Assembly (NCBI RefSeq): GCF_004324755.1
Contig: NZ_SDMQ01000006.1
Span: 62,001-126,000, forward strand
Length of the DNA: 64,000 nucleotides
Direction: 5' to 3'
From: Propioniciclava sinopodophylli
Lineage (GTDB): Bacteria > Actinomycetota > Actinomycetes > Propionibacteriales > Propionibacteriaceae
Positions 59,964 to 64,000 of this stretch are shown here, one piece after another (within the stretch, counting starts at the first letter, position 1; each line of letters starts with the position of its first letter). Below the pieces are notes generated by a model, which was given only the letters and a program-made list of their open reading frames with translations, was not told the origin of the DNA and searched no databases. The translations under genes were made by a program, and so were the position numbers.

Positions 59964-61300
59964 AGCCCGCCGGGGGCGAAGACCTCGTCGACCAACTCGT
60001 CGAACCAGCCGATCTCGCGGGTCACGTCGAGGACGGTGTAGCGCGAGCGGTAGTACATCGCCTTGGGGAACGTGTCCTTGAGCTCGGCGAGGGTGAGGCC
60101 GATGTCCTCCGGGCGTGTCGGCGTGCCGGCCGCGGCGAGCATGCGCTGCAGGTCACGCGCCGGCATCAACTGGTCGACGAGGCGGGGACGCAGCGACGGC
60201 CAGCCATCGACCAGGGTCTGCACGCGCGTCCGCAACCCGGCGGCGTCCACGTACTTTTCGCGCGTCTCCCGGACGCCCTTCTCGGCGAGCGGGCCGGTGA
60301 GCTTGCTGCGGATGTCGGCCTCGACGGCGTCCCAGGTCGGCCAGGCCGCCACCACGGCGTCCACGTCGATCGCCGCGAGGTCTCGGGCCATGAACCGCTC
60401 GTAGAACGCCGTCATGGCGAGTGTGCCGATGGCCACCTTGTAGCCGTGGGAGAGTGGCGGGTCGAGGTCTGCCCCCAGGTGGTCGAGCTCCCAGAGGTGG
60501 CTGAAGTAGTGCTCGGCCCCGGACGCCGGGCGGGTGCCCTTGTAGACCTGCATGGCCAGCCCCGAGAGGAGCAGCCCCTCGACGAGACCCTCGTAGGCGT
60601 CCGCGTCGCCGGCGGCGAGGGCGTCCGGCCGGGAGAGCGCCTCCGCAACCCCTCCCTGCACGAGGTCCCACGCGAGGGGGTCGATCGGGTCGAGGCCGAT
60701 GGCGTCGGACAGGATCCAGTCGGCTCCGGCCGGGATCTTGGCCGCGAGGTCGCCGTAACCGGAGGCGACCATGGCCTTGGGAGCGGCGGCGGCGACGTCG
60801 AGGTCGAACAGGACGACGGCGGGGGCGGGACAGGGCATCGTGATCTTGACCCCGCCCTGGCTCATGGGTGCCCCGAACCCGGAGTACCCGTCCATGGATG
60901 CCGCCGTACCGACCACCGCGTAGGGCTGGTCCAGCTCGCCGGAGGCCAGCTTGACGAGGTCGTTCAGGGTGCCGGCACCCACGGCGACCCCGAGCGCGTT
61001 GGTCTCCATCAGGCGCTCGCGGATCGTCTCGCAGTGCTCGTAGGCGGCGTACAGGGTCGGCGTCCCAGGGAAGACGAGGGGCTCGGTCTGGGTGAGGCCC
61101 GCCGCCTGAAGGGATGCGGCCACCGCCTCACCCGCGGCGACCCAGGTGCGCTCGTCAGCGACGATCAACAGCGGCCGGCCCGGCTGGGCGAGGGAGCGGG
61201 CGAGGATCTCGCCGGTTCGGGAGAGGATGGCGCGACCGACCTCGATCACGCGGGTGTCGCTCGCGTGCCGCAGTCCGTCGGCGATGGCTTGGTTGGTCAT
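59954..61300 (-). CDS. AraM/EgsA-type glycerol-1-phosphate dehydrogenase family protein
   Basis: 448 residues from the ATG at 61300 (AAGGAAGCACC ahead). It belongs to the iron/zinc-dependent dehydrogenase superfamily: ALGVAVGAGTLNDLVKLAS binds NAD(P), VVGTAASMDGYSGFGAP is the AraM/G1PDH signature, and metal ligands are expected in SGAEHYFSHLWEL and LSHGYKVAIGT. AraM reduces dihydroxyacetone phosphate to sn-glycerol-1-phosphate. Here it sits where sorbitol operons normally carry an SDR sorbitol-6-phosphate dehydrogenase, so it may instead oxidise the phosphorylated polyol delivered by the PTS. Longer than B. subtilis AraM by about 50 residues at the C-terminus. Confidence 0.88.
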   Translation of the reverse strand: MTNQAIADGLRHASDTRVIEVGRAILSRTGEILARSLAQPGRPLLIVADERTWVAAGEAVAASLQAAGLTQTEPLVFPGTPTLYAAYEHCETIRERLMETNALGVAVGAGTLNDLVKLASGELDQPYAVVGTAASMDGYSGFGAPMSQGGVKITMPCPAPAVVLFDLDVAAAAPKAMVASGYGDLAAKIPAGADWILSDAIGLDPIDPLAWDLVQGGVAEALSRPDALAAGDADAYEGLVEGLLLSGLAMQVYKGTRPASGAEHYFSHLWELDHLGADLDPPLSHGYKVAIGTLAMTAFYERFMARDLAAIDVDAVVAAWPTWDAVEADIRSKLTGPLAEKGVRETREKYVDAAGLRTRVQTLVDGWPSLRPRLVDQLMPARDLQRMLAAAGTPTRPEDIGLTLAELKDTFPKAMYYRSRYTVLDVTREIGWFDELVDEVFAPGGLWT

Positions 61301-61352
61301 GGTGCTTCCTTCGGTGGGTGGCGGCGGGCCGGGTGATCGGTGGGCCGCGTGG

Positions 61353-61610
61353 TCAGGGGGAGGACTGGAGGATGTCGGCGGTGGCCTCGAGGGCCTCGGA
61401 CTCGTCGAGTCCGTCTGCCCAGATCGAGACCCGGTCACCGTGGCGCAGGCCCAGGGCGAGCACGTCCACGACGTTGCGCAGGCTCGCGCTCCGGCCCCCG
61501 GTGCGGAGGAACAGGCTGCTGTCGAAGTGGGCGGCCTGTTCGGCGAGGTCGTGGGCCACGAGGGCGTGGACGCCCAGTTCGTGACCCACGACCACCTCGC
61601 GGTGGATCAC
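61353..61610 (-). CDS. HPr-like phosphocarrier protein with altered active site
   Basis: 85 residues, the usual HPr length and fold pattern. His15 is present in GVHALVA at exactly the canonical number, but Arg17 is Leu and Pro18 is Val; in ordinary HPr (GLHARPA) Arg17 helps phosphotransfer. The regulatory Ser46 is Asn. The ATG overlaps the srlB stop by 4 bp, so this is a dedicated operon member and not the general HPr. It may carry phosphate to this operon's EII, or act as a sensor or regulator. Confidence 0.85.
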   Translation of the reverse strand: MIHREVVVGHELGVHALVAHDLAEQAAHFDSSLFLRTGGRSASLRNVVDVLALGLRHGDRVSIWADGLDESEALEATADILQSSP

Positions 61611-61972
61611 GCCTCGATGGCGATCGTGCTGCCGACGTCGAGCTGGGGCATCTGCTCTCCGCGGACGTGGATCGCGCCGTGCATCTTGGCCTTGTCGGCA
61701 CCGTCCACGTTCACCGTGACATGCCCGAGGGCGTCGAGGTTCTGGCGGGCCACGTCGCCGACGGCCGTGATGGGGTAGCTCGTGCCGTCGAGCACGAGTA
61801 CCTGGCCCACCTCGATGTCCTGCGTCGTCCGCGCCGAGGCGTCGATGATGAAGCAGAACTCCTTCAAGGCGTCGGGGGCGTCCTCGCCGAAGGTGACGAA
61901 CATGCCCTGGCCGATGAAGGCGGTGGCCTCCGGTCCGGCCGCGGTGACGGTGGTGCGGTACGTCTCGGTCAT
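61607..61972 (-). CDS. srlB: PTS glucitol/sorbitol-type IIA protein lacking the phospho-histidine
   Basis: 121 residues, colinear with E. coli SrlB: APDALKEFCFIIDAS (33-46), YPITAVGDVARQNLDALGHV (about 66-85) and IHVRGE near the end. In E. coli the phosphorylated residue is His43 in CFIH; here position 43 is Ile and no histidine lies nearby. The remaining histidines match structural ones of the family. Fold and operon position say IIA-Gut, but the phosphorelay step cannot work in the known way. Overlaps the HPr-like gene by 4 bp and follows srlE by 19 bp. Confidence 0.88.
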   Translation of the reverse strand: MTETYRTTVTAAGPEATAFIGQGMFVTFGEDAPDALKEFCFIIDASARTTQDIEVGQVLVLDGTSYPITAVGDVARQNLDALGHVTVNVDGADKAKMHGAIHVRGEQMPQLDVGSTIAIEA

Positions 61973-61991
61973 GAGGGTGATCCTTTCGTGG

Positions 61992-63080
61992 TCAGGAGGA
62001 GTAGAGGCCGATGCTGGCGAGCCAGGCGACGGCGACGCGGGGGACGCCGGTCAGGAACCGGGAGTAGAGGACCGACGGGACGCCGACCTCGACCGTCTCG
62101 GTCTCCGCCTCGGCCAGGCCCAGTCCGACGGGGATGAAGTCGGCGGCGTTCTGGGTGTTGATGGCGAACAGCGCGGGCAGGGCGAGGCTCGGGTGGATGG
62201 TGCCCTTGCCGATCTCCACGCCGATGAGGGTGCCGATGATCTGGCCGATGACGGCGCCGGGGCCAAGCAGCGGCGACAGGAACGGCAGCGAGCAGATGAA
62301 GCCGAGCACGATCAGTCCGATACCCGAGCCCGCGAGCGGCGTCAACATGTTGGAGAACCAGGTGCCGAAGCCCGAGGCCTGGATGATGCCGATCAGCATG
62401 GCGACGAAGCCCATGAATGGGATGACGGTGCTGAGCATCGTCTGCACGGCGTCGCGGGCCGCCTGGTAGAAGATGGACACGACGCGGCCGGCGCCGAGGC
62501 CGATCTTCTCGAGGATCGACTTGTTCTTCTTCGCGGCGATCGTCTGGCTGATCTTCTTGTCGGTGGTCCACTCGCCTTGGACCGCGAACTTGGCTCCGCC
62601 GCCGGCAGCCTGCCCGGACGCCGAGGCGCCGGTGGCCGCCGCCGCCCCCGCGGCTGCTGCCGGAGCTGCCGCAGAGGCCTCAGAGGCCGCCACGGCCTCC
62701 GACTCGTCGGCCAGTCGCACCTGGACGTTGCCCACCGCGGACACGTAGATGTCCTCGTTGATGAACTGCGCCAGAGGGCCCGTCTTGCCGGTCGGCATGA
62801 CGTTGATCGTCGGGATGCCCTTCTTGGGGTACAGGCCACAGCGGAGGGTGCCGCCGCAGTCGATCACCGCGGCGAAGACTTCGTCGTCGGGGATGCTGGT
62901 GCTGAAGCCGTTGACGGCCTCCGCCCCGGAGAGTTCGCAGATGCGGTCCACCACGTCGGGGCGCATGCCGCCGCCGACGATGTAGAGCACCTTGTTCTTC
63001 TGCTCGGTGGGCGTCAGGGTCAGCGGGCCACCGAAGCCGCCACTGCCCCGTTCGATCACGATGGTGCGGTACTGGGACAT
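61992..63080 (-). CDS. srlE: PTS glucitol/sorbitol-type IIB/C protein
   Basis: 362 residues from the ATG at 63080. The N-terminal IIB domain has [13 protein letters not shown] and the phosphocysteine region [19 protein letters not shown], with both cysteines kept. An Ala-rich linker of about 45 residues (roughly 128-170) is longer than in E. coli. The C-terminal membrane part matches Srl[41 protein letters not shown] and [20 protein letters not shown]. It forms the translocation unit with SrlA. Five base pairs downstream of srlA. Confidence 0.93.
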   Translation of the reverse strand: MSQYRTIVIERGSGGFGGPLTLTPTEQKNKVLYIVGGGMRPDVVDRICELSGAEAVNGFSTSIPDDEVFAAVIDCGGTLRCGLYPKKGIPTINVMPTGKTGPLAQFINEDIYVSAVGNVQVRLADESEAVAASEASAAAPAAAAGAAAATGASASGQAAGGGAKFAVQGEWTTDKKISQTIAAKKNKSILEKIGLGAGRVVSIFYQAARDAVQTMLSTVIPFMGFVAMLIGIIQASGFGTWFSNMLTPLAGSGIGLIVLGFICSLPFLSPLLGPGAVIGQIIGTLIGVEIGKGTIHPSLALPALFAINTQNAADFIPVGLGLAEAETETVEVGVPSVLYSRFLTGVPRVAVAWLASIGLYSS

Positions 63081-63085
63081 GTGCG

Positions 63086-63637
63086 TCACCCTTCCACGTG
63101 GGGTTCGGCGCTCAGCACGACACCCTGCTGCTTGCTGACATAGGCGGTGGTGAAGTCGGTCACCCAACCAGCCACGAAGTTCATGACGAGGCCCACCAGG
63201 AGGTACCGGATGGCCAGGGGGCCCGTGCTCAGGCCGAGCGTGGTGACTCCCTGGGCGATGCCGAGCCAGATGAACAGCTCGGCAGGGTTGATGTGCGGGA
63301 ATACGCCGTTGCTGGTGTGGCAGAACTGGGCGGCGCTCGCGAAGTAGCTGGGCTTGTAACGCTCAGGCAGGAAGCGGCCGAGCGAGTGGACCATCGGGTT
63401 GGCCAGCATGAAGGCGCCGACGAAGGGCAGCAGCATGTAGCGGCTGACCGGGTTGTGGGCGGCCTTGCCGGCGAACCGGTTGATCTTGTCCTCACCGATC
63501 AGCTGGATCAGCGAGTTCATGGCGATCAGCAGCATGAGCACGAGGGGAACGATGCTGCCCATCCAGCTGATGAAGACGGTGGCACCGGCCTGGAAGAGGC
63601 CGACGAACCATTCAGCGGCGTGAACGAGGATGTCCAT
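63086..63637 (-). CDS. srlA: PTS glucitol/sorbitol-type IIC protein
   Basis: 183 residues, colinear with E. coli Srl[75 protein letters not shown] and SYLLVG-like [18 protein letters not shown]. About four membrane helices. It imports a hexitol or related polyol with SrlE. Normal length, all main motifs kept, so the transport part of the system looks intact. Confidence 0.94.
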   Translation of the reverse strand: MDILVHAAEWFVGLFQAGATVFISWMGSIVPLVLMLLIAMNSLIQLIGEDKINRFAGKAAHNPVSRYMLLPFVGAFMLANPMVHSLGRFLPERYKPSYFASAAQFCHTSNGVFPHINPAELFIWLGIAQGVTTLGLSTGPLAIRYLLVGLVMNFVAGWVTDFTTAYVSKQQGVVLSAEPHVEG

Positions 63638-63686
63638 GATTCAACTCCTTTCGATAATGCGGGTGGTACGGGTGGGCGTTGGGGGG

Positions 63687-64000
63687 TCAGGCCGCGGTGG
63701 CGGGGCGGCGTCCGAAGAGGCGTCCGAGCCGGAGGCCGACCTGGGCGAAGGGTCCGGGTGGGTCCAGCGGCTTCCCGCCGGCCAGGACGGTGCGGTAGTT
63801 GTCGCGGGCGTTGGCGACGGCGCCACGGAGCGGCTTGCTGAAGCGGCGGTCGCCCTCGGGGGCGAGGTCGGCCAACTGCAGGCCGTTGTAGACGTCGAAC
63901 GTCTTGAACCGCGAGAGCACGGTGACGCCGGAGAGCTTGCGGCCCTCGACGATGTGGCCGGCGTCGTCGAGCAGGAACAGCACCAGCGCGCCGGCCACGA
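63687..64000 (-). CDS. gutM: GutM-family operon activator (5' end cut by window)
   Basis: The visible 104 residues match the second half of GutM: VLFLLDDAGHIVEGRKLSG, TVLSRFKTFDVYNGLQLADL and a basic C-terminal tail. The N-terminal membrane anchor of the family should lie beyond the right edge. GutM helps activate glucitol operons with a GutR-type regulator, which may be encoded further right. It lies 49 bp upstream of srlA on the same strand. No start is assigned because the frame continues past the window. Confidence 0.8.
   Translation of the reverse strand, partial: VAGALVLFLLDDAGHIVEGRKLSGVTVLSRFKTFDVYNGLQLADLAPEGDRRFSKPLRGAVANARDNYRTVLAGGKPLDPPGPFAQVGLRLGRLFGRRPATAA

Overview
This window looks like a chromosomal segment from a high-GC Gram-positive bacterium (Actinomycetota). 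The evidence is very high third-position GC, frequent GTG starts, tightly overlapping genes, a DtxR/IdeR-type iron box, and above all the conserved block pabA - DUF881 - crgA - pknB - pbpA - rodA - pstP - fhaB - fhaA, which in mycobacteria and relatives lies close to oriC. The nifJ cluster, cytochrome bd and maltose ABC genes would fit a facultative Propionibacteriales (Propionibacteriaceae-like) organism; that family-level placement is inference.

Layout. 1-9.6 kb: a truncated GT4 glycosyltransferase, a divergent SDR, then a leftward three-gene redox operon (GltD-like flavoprotein, NifJ, DHOD-like), and a GNAT/thiamine-binding pair. 9.9-16 kb: an MFS transporter, DUF4112, and an iron-siderophore ABC operon behind a DtxR box. 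16-22.5 kb: cydABDC facing a BlaI-type regulator across a shared palindrome. 22.6-31 kb: VIT-type metal transporter, GH3 glycosidase, a small membrane protein, a heterodimeric ABC exporter and a lipid kinase. 31-33 kb: alkylation repair (Ada-AlkA fusion plus Ogt). 33-38 kb: LacI regulator and malEFG. 38-42 kb: zwf, an SGNH lipoprotein, lysS. 42-52 kb: the PASTA-kinase / cell-wall / division cluster. 52-56.5 kb: treZ-treY. 56.7-59.1 kb: AEC transporter, a DnaA-box-like cluster, tRNA-Leu(CAG), an IS remnant and a DinB-like gene. 59-64 kb: a glucitol-type PTS operon with a dedicated HPr-like protein, an AraM-type dehydrogenase and a HAD phosphatase, cut at its gutM end by the window edge.

Two things stand out beyond ordinary annotation. 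First, the gene ends are decorated by a modular set of short repeats, mostly 22-nt units sharing a GCCGAG core, arranged as tandem arrays or head-to-head into very long hairpins (one perfect 78-bp palindrome), plus a second hairpin family; copies of other palindromic repeats sit in frame inside treZ and treY. Second, the glucitol-PTS operon has an IIA protein with isoleucine where the phosphorylated His43 should be and an HPr-like protein lacking Arg17 and Ser46, in company with an AraM-type dehydrogenase instead of the usual sorbitol-6-phosphate dehydrogenase. This may be a modified or undescribed polyol uptake system.
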